Positions 47,736 through 56,494 of a stretch of DNA of 64,000 nucleotides are shown here, in pieces. The stretch comes from Sphingomonas crocodyli. GTDB taxonomy: Bacteria > Pseudomonadota > Alphaproteobacteria > Sphingomonadales > Sphingomonadaceae. The notes under the pieces were generated by a model. That model was given only the letters and a program-made list of their open reading frames with translations, was not told where the DNA came from and did no database searches. The translations under genes were made by a program, and so were the position numbers. How positions within the stretch are numbered: position 1 is the stretch's first letter; each line of letters starts with the position of its first letter. The stretch spans positions 372,001-436,000 of the forward strand of contig NZ_SACN01000003.1 of the NCBI RefSeq assembly GCF_004005865.1, written 5' to 3'.

Positions 47736-48222
47736 CTAGGCATCCTCTTTCTTGATCACGCTGATCCGACCATCGCCTTCCATGATCACATGATGGACCC
47801 GATCGAGGCTCTCGATCCCCTCCTCGCGCAGCTGCTGCGTGAGCTCTTCGCGTGTCATGAGCGCCTTGCGCAGATTGGCCCTGCACAGTCTGCCGTCTTC
47901 CACCAGCGTCATCGGCGGGCTGGCGGTGAGCCATTTAAGGCTTTCAAATCTGAAGCTCACCCAGTTGAGGAACCACGACCAGAACAAGATCGTCAGCACA
48001 AAGATCGTACTCTCGGTGATCGACTTCGCATCGCCACTAAAGGCTGGCTGCGCCCCATCAACGATCGCCACCACGACGATCAGATCGGCGATATCACCTC
48101 GCCCCCTGCCGCTTGAGCAGGAAGCGCATCACCAGAAACAAGATCAGATACATGATGGTGCCGCGTAAAATGACCTCCGCAACCCCGCGTTGAGGGACAA
48201 ACATCGCGGACCAGTCGGGCAA
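47736..48222 (-). pseudogene. DUF421 gene broken by a one-base frameshift
   Basis: Reading from TTG 48222 (with AAAGGAG at seven bases) the frame encodes LPDWSAMFVPQRGVAEVILR and LILFLVMRFLLKRQG, then meets TGA. In another frame the expected continuation DIADLIVVVAIVDGAQPAFS and the DUF421 cytoplasmic part with LVEDGRLCRANLRKALMTRE runs to 47736. Deleting one C from the run of five at 48102-48106 (+ strand) would join them. The result would be a complete DUF421 protein like the one at 11200, but shorter N-terminally. It could be a true pseudogene, a programmed shift or a sequencing error in a homopolymer. Confidence 0.7.
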
Positions 48223-48622
48223 GATCCATCTCCTTTGCCCGCCCAACGCGCGGATCGCCGAAATGGACATCGCGCATCGCCTGGCCGCACGTTGCGACGG
48301 TTTGGCTTGCGCCAGCCTCGCCCGGATCTTCAGGGGTAAGAAGCCTATTAGAGCTCCGCCGTCGGCGTCGACTTCGGCCAGGAGAGCAGGTGGGATGCCT
48401 GTCCCGGTCGCGCGCCGCTCGCCGAAGGTCGCCTTATCGACAAGCCCGCGCGTCTTTATCCGCTACCAATCAGGCGGCGCGAACCAGGCGGCATTACGAT
48501 CAGGATGCCTTTGTCTTGAAGATCGACACCCAACAGCGAAAGGCGGGGCGTTTCCGAGCCAGCCCTGCGATGCAGAACCTTGGTTTCGTCGGCCCCATGT
48601 CAATGCGCTGAACTGTCCCTAT
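48223..48622. other. Intergenic stretch
   Basis: No gene supported. A longer frame (from 48263) that enters the DUF488 gene reads through a region with no protein-like composition. Confidence 0.35.
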
Positions 48623-49063
48623 ATGATGCCCATGCGCATATTCACGATCGGTTATGAGGGCGTGAGCCAGGCAGATCTGATCGCTGCGCTGCGGTCGGCA
48701 GATGTTGAGCTTCTGGTGGACGTGCGCGCCGTGCCACTCTCGCGCCGCCCCGGCTTTTCCAAAAATGTGCTGGCGTCCGGATTACGGGAAGCGGGAATTG
48801 ACTATCTCGGGCTCAAGGCCTTGGGAACACCTCCCGAAGGCCGCGAGGCTGCGCGCAAACATGATCACGCCCGGCTTGCCACCATCTATGCGGGACAGCT
48901 TGCGCTACCCGAGGCGCTGGCGCAGATCGCGCAGCTTCGCTCGCTGGCATCGGAGCGCGTTGTCGCCCTGTTGTGCTTCGAGCGAAATCCCGCCGGCTGT
49001 CACCGCTCGCTTCTCGTCGAAGCGGCCCTCCCCGAAGCCGAGGTCACCGATCTGTTCGCCTGA
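48623..49063 (+). CDS. DUF488 family protein
   Basis: The 146-residue product begins MMPMRIFTIGYEGVSQADLI and has the DUF488 motifs VDVRAVPLSRRPGFSKNVLA and VVALLCFERNPAGCHRSLLV. DUF488 proteins are small soluble proteins of unknown activity, with a conserved Cys-His motif suggestive of catalysis or metal binding. Met at 48626 or 48632 is equally likely as the start. Confidence 0.82.
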   Translation: MMPMRIFTIGYEGVSQADLIAALRSADVELLVDVRAVPLSRRPGFSKNVLASGLREAGIDYLGLKALGTPPEGREAARKHDHARLATIYAGQLALPEALAQIAQLRSLASERVVALLCFERNPAGCHRSLLVEAALPEAEVTDLFA

Positions 49064-49321
49064 AGATTTCAGCGCGCTTTGGTCCCGTCCGATGGCAGCG
49101 ATGAGCCTTGTAATCGGCGCCCATATCATTGGTCGAAGGCGGCCCTCACCGGAAGGGGCGATCGACGAACGCCGCACGGTCGGGCAGCATCCGTCACCGC
49201 TCGCGCGCATCTCCATCCACGCAGAAGTGCAGCGAGACCCCGCTGGATTAATGGCCCAGTCTCCTCGACTGGTTCATGCCGCGCGCCCGTCGCGCGCGGC
49301 GCAGTGGAGACAGGACCCGCC

Positions 49322-51535
49322 ATGGACTTAGGCTTGCCAGAAGAGAGCGTCGCGCTTGGTGACATGTTCAGGCGGCTCTTCGAAACCGAGTCGTCGGCGG
49401 CGCGGGTGCGCGCGGCCGAGGCGGATCATGATGGTTTCGATGCCAATCTGTGGCGCATGCTGGCGGAGCTGGGCGTCCCGCTGATGCGGGTCTGTGCGCC
49501 GGACGGCGGCAGCGGACTGAGCCTGCTCGATGCGACGATCCTGCTGGAAGAGGCTGGACGGCGTCTGGCGCCTGTGCCGCTCGCGGAGATCATCGTTGCA
49601 ACCGCGCTGATCGCCCGGAGCGGCGCGCCCGAAGCCGCCGGGTGGCTCGAGGCCATCGGCCGTGGCGAAAAGCTCGTCTCAATCGCATTGACCCCAGTTG
49701 AACGCGGTACGGAACAGATGGTCATGGCGGCATCGGTCGCCGACGCGATTGTGGCGCTTGAGGATGAGCGCCTCACCCTGTTCGTGCAATCGGGCAGGCG
49801 GCAGCCGCTTGCGATGATCGCTCCAGGTGCTGTGGGCTGGTTCGAGCCGGATGGTGAGCGCGTGATCCTGCTCGAAGGCGATGACGCGGTCGCGGCATTT
49901 CACGCCGCGGTCGAGGAATGGAAGCTTCTGTCGTCCGCCGCTCTGATCGGCCTGTCGGACCAGGCGCTGACGATGGCGGCCGAATATGCGTCGGAGCGCA
50001 CGCAGTTCGGCCAGATCATCGGAACCTTCCAGGGGCTGTCGCATCCACTGGCCGACTGCGTCGTCGAGATAGACGGAGCGCGCATGTTCCTGCGCTGGAT
50101 CCTGACCGCCCTTCGTGGCGGTGATCCCGCCGAGGCGGGCGCGAGCATCGATCAGCTCTGGTGGTTCGTGAACAAGGCGGCGACGCGCACGGTCGCGCAT
50201 TCGCTCCACGTGTTCGGGGGCTACGGCCTGTCGAACGAATATGACATCCAGCTCTATCATCGCCGCGCCAAGTTGCTGGGTCTGATGCTGGGCGATCCCG
50301 AACTGGCGCTCGAGCGCGCGGGGCGTCGCCTGTATCTCGGCGAACCGGCCCACCTGCCAGAGCCGGGTGCGGTGACCCTGGATTTCGCGCCGTCCGCGGA
50401 TGCGCAGGCGCTTGCCGATGAAACACGCGCCAAGTTCGAGGATATATTGACGCCGGAGCTACGCTCTAAAGCGCATCACAGTTTTGAAGGACATGACTGG
50501 GGTGTCAGCAGGGCGATGGGCGAAGCGGGGTTGCTGTTTCCCGCCTGGCCGAGACGCTGGGGCGGTCGCGACGCCTCGGCGGAAGCGGCGCGCGCAGCGC
50601 TCGACGTGTGGGAAACCATGCCGTGGACGATCAATCCGCAAGGGACGAGCAATCTGGTCGGCCAGATCATCCAGGCGTTCGGCACCGATCAGCTCAAGAA
50701 TGAGGTTCTGCCCCGCCTTGGGCGCGGCGAGATTACCGCGGCGCTCGGCTATACCGAACCATCAGGCGGCTCCGACGTGTTCGGGGCCAGGACCAGGGCC
50801 GAGCGCGATGGCGACGGCTGGATCATCAACGGGCAGAAGATGTTCACAAGCGGCGCCGAATGGGCATCCTATGCGCTGCTGATCACGCGCACCGATCCCG
50901 ATCTGCCCAAGCATAAGGGCACGACGCTGTTCCTTGTTCCGCTCGACGCCCCGGGGGTTGAAATCCATCCGATCTTCACCTTCATGGACGAGCGGACCAA
51001 TGCCACCTTCTACAGCGAGGTTCGCATCCCCGACCATTATCGGCTGGGCGAGGTCAATGGCGGGGTGAAGGTGCTCGCGGCTGCGTTGCAAATGGAACAG
51101 GGCGGGACGTCCTATTATCACAATCAACGCGACATGGCGCGCAAGGCGATCGCCTGGGCGCGTAGCGCGACGCGGGGCGGCAAGCCGGCGCTGGACGACG
51201 ACCGGCTTCTCGCCCGGATCGCGCGCACCCACGCCCATGCGCGCATTGGCGAGGCGCTCGGCGCACGCACCGCCTGGGTTGCGGCGCAGAAGCTTCCGGA
51301 CCTGGCCTATGGCCCGGCGGCCAAGATCTTCATCACCGAGACCTACATCACCGACGCCGCCGACCTCATGGACCTCACTGCGCCCGCCTCGCTGGTGCGC
51401 GGTCGCGCCGGTCTTGGCGTGATCGAGGAAGGCTACCGGCATTCGACGGCGACGACGATCTATGCCGGAACGAGCGAAGTGCTTCGCAGCATGGTGAGCG
51501 AACGCCGGCTCGGACTGCCGCGAAGCCGAGCGTGA
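49322..51535 (+). CDS. Fused tandem acyl-CoA dehydrogenase
   Basis: The 737-residue product contains two acyl-CoA dehydrogenase units: residues ~1-345 (with VFGGYGLSNEYDIQLYHRRA) and ~370-735 (with YTEPSGGSDVFGARTRAERD, GQKMFTSGAEWASYALLI and TIYAGTSEVLRSM). The fused layout is known in FadE34-type enzymes of mycobacteria, which act on steroid side-chain CoA esters; in sphingomonads the substrate is unknown. The start at 49322 follows AGGA. Nearby genes are a VOC protein and luciferase-like enzymes, consistent with a catabolic set. Confidence 0.85.
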   Translation: MDLGLPEESVALGDMFRRLFETESSAARVRAAEADHDGFDANLWRMLAELGVPLMRVCAPDGGSGLSLLDATILLEEAGRRLAPVPLAEIIVATALIARSGAPEAAGWLEAIGRGEKLVSIALTPVERGTEQMVMAASVADAIVALEDERLTLFVQSGRRQPLAMIAPGAVGWFEPDGERVILLEGDDAVAAFHAAVEEWKLLSSAALIGLSDQALTMAAEYASERTQFGQIIGTFQGLSHPLADCVVEIDGARMFLRWILTALRGGDPAEAGASIDQLWWFVNKAATRTVAHSLHVFGGYGLSNEYDIQLYHRRAKLLGLMLGDPELALERAGRRLYLGEPAHLPEPGAVTLDFAPSADAQALADETRAKFEDILTPELRSKAHHSFEGHDWGVSRAMGEAGLLFPAWPRRWGGRDASAEAARAALDVWETMPWTINPQGTSNLVGQIIQAFGTDQLKNEVLPRLGRGEITAALGYTEPSGGSDVFGARTRAERDGDGWIINGQKMFTSGAEWASYALLITRTDPDLPKHKGTTLFLVPLDAPGVEIHPIFTFMDERTNATFYSEVRIPDHYRLGEVNGGVKVLAAALQMEQGGTSYYHNQRDMARKAIAWARSATRGGKPALDDDRLLARIARTHAHARIGEALGARTAWVAAQKLPDLAYGPAAKIFITETYITDAADLMDLTAPASLVRGRAGLGVIEEGYRHSTATTIYAGTSEVLRSMVSERRLGLPRSRA

Positions 51536-51648
51536 TTGCGCAGCCTCGACAGCCCTGTCTCGCGAGTATGTCGAACGCCGCGGCATATCCCCGGCGCCTT
51601 GGGGCAGCCGTTTCGTAGCGCCTGAGGTCGATATCCCGGGCCTGCCCG

Positions 51649-52074
51649 CTACCCCAAGACCGATGGCGAAGGATCGCCAGTCGCGTCGGGTCGGCGCTGC
51701 AGCAACTCGATCGTCATGCCGTCGGGAGTTACGATATAAGCGAACCCTTGTGGTTGCGGCGCAACGCTCACCGTCACGCCATCCTTTGCGAGTTGCGCGC
51801 ACGTTTCACCCAGGTCGTCGACATGAAAGGCGATGTGTCCGAAACGTGTTCCATCGGTGATCGGTGGGCCATCGTGCACATAAGAGAGCTCAAGCATGGG
51901 AGCAGGCGCGTTCGGCGCCTTGGCGATGTCCCCTGGCGCTGCGAGATAGATGAGCGTGTAATGCGCCTCCACGAGGCGGGCTATCTCGACCAGACCGAGC
52001 CGCTTGCAATAGAAGTCGAGCGACCGCGCGATGTCGGCGATACGAATGTGCGGATGCGCGAAACCTATTGGCAA
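51649..52074 (-). CDS. VOC-family (glyoxalase I-like) protein
   Basis: The 141-residue product has the two beta-alpha-beta-beta-beta modules of the VOC fold: PIGFAHPHIRIADIARSLDF, LIYLAAPGDIAKAPNAPAPM, HIAFHVDDLGETCAQLAKDG and IVTPDGMTIELLQRRP, with likely metal ligands His, Glu, His, Glu. It could be a lactoylglutathione lyase or a different VOC enzyme. It is convergent with the acyl-CoA dehydrogenase gene. Confidence 0.82.
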   Translation of the reverse strand: MPIGFAHPHIRIADIARSLDFYCKRLGLVEIARLVEAHYTLIYLAAPGDIAKAPNAPAPMLELSYVHDGPPITDGTRFGHIAFHVDDLGETCAQLAKDGVTVSVAPQPQGFAYIVTPDGMTIELLQRRPDATGDPSPSVLG

Positions 52075-52144
52075 AGCCGTTCCTTTCTGCGCTTTGGCCT
52101 TGCTGGACTGTCGTCACCCCGGCCGACGAACAGCGCCTGAAGCG

Positions 52145-53182
52145 CTATTGAAAAGCCGAGATAACCTCTCGCCCGAACAGGCGAAACATCTCCGCCAGTT
52201 CTGCAGCGCTCCCGAATTGCGTGTTCGCCTGTCCAACAGAATGGAGCCCGGCGCCGAACGAAATATGGATATGGTCTGCCCCCAGCTCATCGCGAAAGCC
52301 TTCGATCTGCGCGATCGCATCGTCGGGCGACCCCCAGACCAGACGGTTATGCGCAATCTCGGTTGCAGAAACGGTCTCGCCCTGGTCGAGGCGATCGAGA
52401 AGCTTACGAAAATCCTTGTCCTTCGATGATTCCCGCCAATGGACAAGAACGCCGTCGACATAGTGCTGGAGCGCGCCGTCCTCGACCGCCTTTCGGGTCG
52501 GTTTGATCCACCCATAACGCCGCAGGATCCAGTCCGGTTTGCGATTGAGGGTCGCGCACGTCTGGCGATATTGCGCCGCCAGCACCTTGGCATAGGATAG
52601 GTCGACGACCGGGCCGCACATCCAGATATCGCCCAGGCGCGCGGCGCGGTCGACCGCCACCGGAACGTCGCCGGCTACGATGAGCGGAGGTCCAGGCCGC
52701 TGGATCGGCCGGGGGAACATGGTCAGTTCGGGGAATTGGTAGAACGCGCCGTCGAAGCTCACCTTTTCCTTTTCCCACAGGAGGCGAAGTACCCTGAGCG
52801 CCTCCTCCATTCTCGCGCCGCGTTCCTTGAAGGGGACGCCCAGCACTTCATATTCGAATGGGTTCCAGCCTGTTCCCACGCCCAGCGAGATGCGCCCGCC
52901 GGACAGCTGGTCAATGGTCGCGACCTGCTCTGCGATCAGCAACGGATTGTGCATCGGGAGGATGAGGATACCGGTTGCCACCCTGATGCGACTTGTCCGC
53001 GTGGCAACGCTGCCGAGCACTGTCAGCGGATCGGACGGGTCGCCCTGGCGGAAATGGTGCTGTCCGATCGTGATCGTATCGAAGCCGGCGTCTTCGGCGA
53101 CCTGGGCCAGTTCGAAGGTGTCACGATAGGGGTCCGGGGAGGACAGGTCTCTGAGAAAGGGCAAGGTCGTGGAGAACTTCAT
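52145..53182 (-). CDS. LLM-class flavin-dependent oxidoreductase (F420/FMN type)
   Basis: The 345-residue product has the luciferase-like monooxygenase fold: FELAQVAEDAGFDTITIGQH, LPMHNPLLIAEQVATIDQLS, GGRISLGVGTGWNPFEYEVL and PLIVAGDVPVAVDRAARLGD. The substrate and the flavin or F420 cofactor cannot be told from sequence. It lies 70 bases upstream of the VOC gene in the same direction. Start ATG at 53182 follows GAGAGG. Confidence 0.85.
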   Translation of the reverse strand: MKFSTTLPFLRDLSSPDPYRDTFELAQVAEDAGFDTITIGQHHFRQGDPSDPLTVLGSVATRTSRIRVATGILILPMHNPLLIAEQVATIDQLSGGRISLGVGTGWNPFEYEVLGVPFKERGARMEEALRVLRLLWEKEKVSFDGAFYQFPELTMFPRPIQRPGPPLIVAGDVPVAVDRAARLGDIWMCGPVVDLSYAKVLAAQYRQTCATLNRKPDWILRRYGWIKPTRKAVEDGALQHYVDGVLVHWRESSKDKDFRKLLDRLDQGETVSATEIAHNRLVWGSPDDAIAQIEGFRDELGADHIHISFGAGLHSVGQANTQFGSAAELAEMFRLFGREVISAFQ

Positions 53183-53423
53183 CACAGCCTCTCGATCTGA
53201 AACCGCGCCACAGCCGCGCTTGCCCGGCCCCCTGAAAGTCCTGTTCTGGCATCGATGACGCAAAGGGTCAGCAAATCGGTGCGCATCTCCCCCGATACGG
53301 AAGCGATGCGGCCCGCAAAGGTCGATCGCAGGGATCGACGGACCTGTTTGGTATAGGCTCTAGCAATCGACTTCGGCGCATCCGATCTAGTGAGAGCCGA
53401 TCTGTAAATATCCGAGAGCCCAG

Positions 53424-54407
53424 ATGACGTCTCTATCCATCCTCGATCCGGTCCGAGTTACCCAGGCGACCGACGCTCGAGCAGCCCTGGACAATGCCCG
53501 GGACATGGCGGCGTTGGCCGAGACACTCGGTTACGAGCGTTACTGGGTGGCCGAGCATCACAATATGCGAGGCATAGCGAGCGCGGCGACATCGCTGGTC
53601 GTCCAGCACATTGCGGCTGGCACCAGCCGGATCCGCGTGGGAGCTGGCGGCATCATGTTGCCCAACCATTCCCCGCTTGTGATCGCCGAGCAATTCGGCA
53701 CGCTGGCCAGTCTTTTTCCCGGACGGATCGATCTGGGGTTGGGGCGAGCGCCTGGCACCGATCAGATCACCGTGCGCGCACTGCGCCGGGCCCCCGAGGG
53801 AGCCCACCATTTTCCGCAGGACGTCCTCGAGCTCCAGGCCTATTTTCGCGACACCCTGCCCGATCAACGGGTCGAAGCCGTCCCCGCCGCCGGGACGAAC
53901 GTTCCGATCTGGATCCTCGGTTCGAGCCTGTTTGGAGCCCAACTCGCAGCGCAGCTCGGATTACCTTATGCGTTCGCATCCCATTTCGCGCCGGACCTGC
54001 TGCTGCCGGCGCTTCGGGTCTATCGCGAACATTTCCGGCCTTCGGAGCAACTCGCGACCTCGCACGCGATGGTGGGGGTCAATATCATAGCGGCGGATTG
54101 CGACGCCGAGGCGCTTCGGCTTGCGACCACCCAACGCATGTCATTCGCCGATATTTTCCGTGGAACGCGCTCGCTGGGTAAGCCGCCGATCGATGATATC
54201 GAGACCTATTGGACCCCGACCGAAAAGGCAGAGACGATGCAGATGCTGGCGCGCTCGATCGTCGGCGGGCCGCAAAAGGTTCGCGACGGGATTGCGGCAC
54301 TCATCGCCGAGACGGGCGCTGACGAACTTATGATCGTAACGGATATATATCATCATGATGCGCGCAAACATTCGGTCGAACTGATCGCGGCGGCAGCGCG
54401 AACCTAG
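53424..54407 (+). CDS. LLM-class flavin-dependent oxidoreductase (MsnO8-like)
   Basis: The 327-residue product has [60 protein letters not shown] and [20 protein letters not shown], the pattern of the MsnO8 subfamily. It is a monooxygenase candidate; substrate unknown. It is divergent from the other LLM gene with 241 bases between. Confidence 0.88.
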   Translation: MTSLSILDPVRVTQATDARAALDNARDMAALAETLGYERYWVAEHHNMRGIASAATSLVVQHIAAGTSRIRVGAGGIMLPNHSPLVIAEQFGTLASLFPGRIDLGLGRAPGTDQITVRALRRAPEGAHHFPQDVLELQAYFRDTLPDQRVEAVPAAGTNVPIWILGSSLFGAQLAAQLGLPYAFASHFAPDLLLPALRVYREHFRPSEQLATSHAMVGVNIIAADCDAEALRLATTQRMSFADIFRGTRSLGKPPIDDIETYWTPTEKAETMQMLARSIVGGPQKVRDGIAALIAETGADELMIVTDIYHHDARKHSVELIAAAART

Positions 54408-54617
54408 AATATTGCCGACCTGCAGAAGCCGCTCCAGACGCTAATGAACAGGCTACGCTCCTCATAACGGTCACAAAAGCGCAATGGCGAGGACGAGCAC
54501 TTCGACCAGGGCAATTGTCCGGGCGAGACCGCCTCAACCGGTCTCATCGGTCGAGCCGATAATCGGCATCAGACGTCGAACTCCCGCCCCGCATTTGGTG
54601 CCGCACCCTTAACGACA

Positions 54618-54642
54618 GGAACACATCAGTCACGGCTCCGTT
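54618..54642 (+). promoter_or_regulatory. EcfG promoter of small membrane-protein pair
   Basis: GGAAC at 54618-54622, 16 bases, CGTT at 54639-54642: perfect match, 24 bases before the start codon at 54666. Confidence 0.7.
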
Positions 54643-54665
54643 GAGCAAATCAACAGGAGAGACAG

Positions 54666-54863
54666 ATGTCGCAAGTTGATCATGCCATGAATATCTGGGG
54701 CATTATTATGGTCACGTTGATGATGCTCAGCATTGCGGTGGTGTGGGCTCTGCTCCGTAATTACCGATTTGTGCGCGCCCGTCAGAAAAGACGCGAATGG
54801 AGCGCGCATAAGGACCGGGCTTCGGCGTCGCGAACGGTGCACGCCGTCCCATCGGCGCGATAG
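54666..54863 (+). CDS. Small single-span membrane protein
   Basis: The 65-residue product has one membrane segment (MNIWGIIMVTLMMLSIAVVW, about residues 8-30) followed by a basic tail (NYRFVRARQKRREWSAHKDR). AGGAGA precedes it. A perfect EcfG box is upstream and the next gene begins at its stop codon, so a stress-induced two-gene unit is likely. Function unknown. Confidence 0.65.
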   Translation: MSQVDHAMNIWGIIMVTLMMLSIAVVWALLRNYRFVRARQKRREWSAHKDRASASRTVHAVPSAR

Positions 54864-55025
54864 ATGGCCGCTCTCATCGCCACCGGGGGCACGATGTGGG
54901 GCGTCGCCGCCATGTTTGCCCCTCTCGCGATCGGTGCCTTCATTTTCGGGGCTGCCGCTCTGCAGATGCGTCGCATGCCGGAAGAAGAATGGGTCCGGCG
55001 TGACCGTGACGAAAGCGAGACTTAA
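54864..55025 (+). CDS. 53-residue membrane protein
   Basis: The product reads MAALIATGGTMWGVAAMFAP, then LAIGAFIFGAAALQMRRM, with an acidic/basic tail (PEEEWVRRDRDESET). Two hydrophobic stretches suggest one or two membrane passes. It starts immediately after the previous stop codon (TAG ATG), which suggests coupled translation. Function unknown; short genes like this are easily missed by annotation. Confidence 0.55.
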   Translation: MAALIATGGTMWGVAAMFAPLAIGAFIFGAAALQMRRMPEEEWVRRDRDESET

Positions 55026-55141
55026 CCCCCAAGAGGCGAGGCAGCTGGCAAAACTGAAATCCTGACAAATATCGTCAGAATTAGATCACACGGGCGACGC
55101 GGTGACTGTGAGACTGGCCGAGGCATTAAAACACGGTGGCC

Positions 55142-55166
55142 GGAACCGGGCGGGTCCACAAATGTT
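55142..55166 (+). promoter_or_regulatory. Putative EcfG promoter of sRNA B
   Basis: GGAAC at 55142-55146, 17 bases, GTT at 55164-55166; the predicted start is at about 55173, where the hairpin begins. Confidence 0.65.
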
Positions 55167-55172
55167 CAGCCC

Positions 55173-55257
55173 ACAGAGACCGTTTGCTTGCCCCCCCCCC
55201 GCTCCGGTCTCTGCGATACCGCCCCGCCAGCTGCCCCAACGTGCTGGCGGGGCTTAT
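55173..55257 (+). ncRNA. GsrN-like stress sRNA candidate B
   Basis: The transcript of about 85 nt begins with a perfect 9-bp hairpin, CAGAGACCG (55174-55182) with CGGTCTCTG (55205-55213). Its 22-base loop holds ten consecutive C (55191-55200) followed by GCTC. The terminator is a perfect 11-bp stem (GCCCCGCCAGC at 55221-55231 with GCTGGCGGGGC at 55243-55253) followed by TTAT. Compared with sRNA A, both share GAGACCG at the left arm, poly-C, GCTC and the EcfG box at the same distance, while arms and terminators differ compensatorily. This is strong internal evidence for a conserved RNA family with a C-rich loop as its active part. Loop pairing with G-rich mRNA leaders is the expected mechanism, by analogy to GsrN. 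Confidence 0.7.
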
Positions 55258-55357
55258 CGCATCCGGCCCCAAGTTCAGCGCGGCATGGGCCAGATCTTCG
55301 CTTGACCGACTCGCAAGTATTGTTCCATTTTTGTTCTCATCAAGAATGGAGGCGAAA

Positions 55358-55810
55358 ATGCGCCACGATCCTCTTTGCCCTGGCCATAACCCGACCAGCG
55401 CGGCCGGCATTCCCTGGAGCGTCGTTGACGCCTATCGGCATGATTTGTCGACCTGGCAGCCCTTCATCGAGGCGCATGGCTGGCGTCCGATCACAGCTTG
55501 GGATGGCGGATCTCCCGCCCTCGTCCGCTCTCCCTTGCGCTGGATCTTCGGGGTGGCTGTCGACGATGTCTGGCACGATATGCGGGGTGGCGGTCTTGAT
55601 CCGCTGCCCGACTTTCATCCCACCGAGTTTGTGCCTGTAACCTATGAGCAGGGCGAGGCGATCTTCCTGCATGTTCCGGATGCTCGGTCTGCTGCTTTAG
55701 CCGTCATGCAGCCATGCGAAAGCCCATCGCTGTTCGAAGTCATGATGGGGATGACAGCTGAAGCCTGGGATGCATCGACAACGCGTGAGGATTCCAGCGA
55801 CGATGAATGA
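55358..55810 (+). CDS. Hypothetical protein
   Basis: The 150-residue product begins MRHDPLCPGHNPTSAAGIPW and has TWQPFIEAHGWRPITAWDGG, LRWIFGVAVDDVWHDMRGGG and EGEAIFLHVP-like segments with many Trp. No known domain. The start at 55358 is chosen because GGAGG lies five bases upstream and an earlier ATG contains that site. It is downstream of sRNA B by about 100 bases. Confidence 0.6.
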   Translation: MRHDPLCPGHNPTSAAGIPWSVVDAYRHDLSTWQPFIEAHGWRPITAWDGGSPALVRSPLRWIFGVAVDDVWHDMRGGGLDPLPDFHPTEFVPVTYEQGEAIFLHVPDARSAALAVMQPCESPSLFEVMMGMTAEAWDASTTREDSSDDE

Positions 55811-56060
55811 GCTTCACCCACTGCGAGATAGGACGACAGCGACAGCCTTCGCAGAAAGGATCGGGGCGTGTCTTGGCCGCTTCGCGCTCGATGATGGGGC
55901 TGCGTCGATCGCAGATCTTGAAAAATCGGGTAATGCTGCGCCGCGCCCTAAAATGCAGAATGCTCAAACGGTACGCCAGGGCGAGCGGGATAATGGCGTT
56001 CCTCGCACGTCGCGCAGCGCCCAACTGGACGAGTGCCGGTCCGTCGCCGCGAGCGTGTAG
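55803..56060 (+). CDS. Doubtful small frame overlapping the previous gene
   Basis: The 85-residue product starts MNELHPLRDRTTATAFAERI with an ATG overlapping the end of the preceding gene by eight bases, an arrangement typical of coupled genes, and ADLEKSG in the middle; the second half is low in complexity and arginine-rich. Only the first part looks protein-like. Confidence 0.25.
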   Translation: MNELHPLRDRTTATAFAERIGACLGRFALDDGAASIADLEKSGNAAPRPKMQNAQTVRQGERDNGVPRTSRSAQLDECRSVAASV

Positions 56061-56072
56061 GCGATCGGCGTC

Positions 56073-56303
56073 GTGCTGGTTCAATCCGAAGCTGATCAGG
56101 ACTGGAAGATCGAGCCAGCGCTAAACAGGCGGGGCTGCTGGGCGGCCGGTTACATTTATCGGGGTGCCCTGGGCACACATCAGGACCAGTTTGTCGCTGT
56201 TCGTCATTTTCCTTGCGTGGAAAGTGCGACGATCTTTATCGATGCCATAAAACAAGGCTGTTCACGCCATCAAGCTCGCGCGCTAGCTGATCAGCATGCC
56301 TGA
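56073..56303 (+). CDS. Small hypothetical protein
   Basis: The 76-residue product contains DWKIEPALNRRGCWAAGYIY and QFVAVRHFPCVESATIFIDA. The mix of strand-like and Cys-containing segments looks real but no family is recognised. GTG start with a weak ribosome binding site. Confidence 0.35.
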   Translation: MLVQSEADQDWKIEPALNRRGCWAAGYIYRGALGTHQDQFVAVRHFPCVESATIFIDAIKQGCSRHQARALADQHA

Positions 56304-56412
56304 GCCAGACAAACCGGGTTGGACGTCAACCATCGAGGTCGCGATCATTGGGTGCGTAATGGCGGCCGGCCTGGTCGGCGCGCTGGCCGAGCTGGCTCGT
56401 CGCCTGTTCTGA
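56296..56412 (+). CDS. Candidate 38-residue membrane peptide
   Basis: ATG at 56296 encodes MPEPDKPGWTSTIEVAIIGC followed by VMAAGLVGALAELARRLF. One hydrophobic helix with a basic C-terminus. No ribosome binding site is obvious, and it overlaps the preceding frame by eight bases. Confidence 0.3.
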   Translation: MPEPDKPGWTSTIEVAIIGCVMAAGLVGALAELARRLF

Positions 56413-56494
56413 TCCGTCGTCGTGTCCATCGACGGCGTTTCCTTAAGACTATCAGAGGGTATTTCCCTCGTCACGAGGTTGGAGAGGGCGAGTT

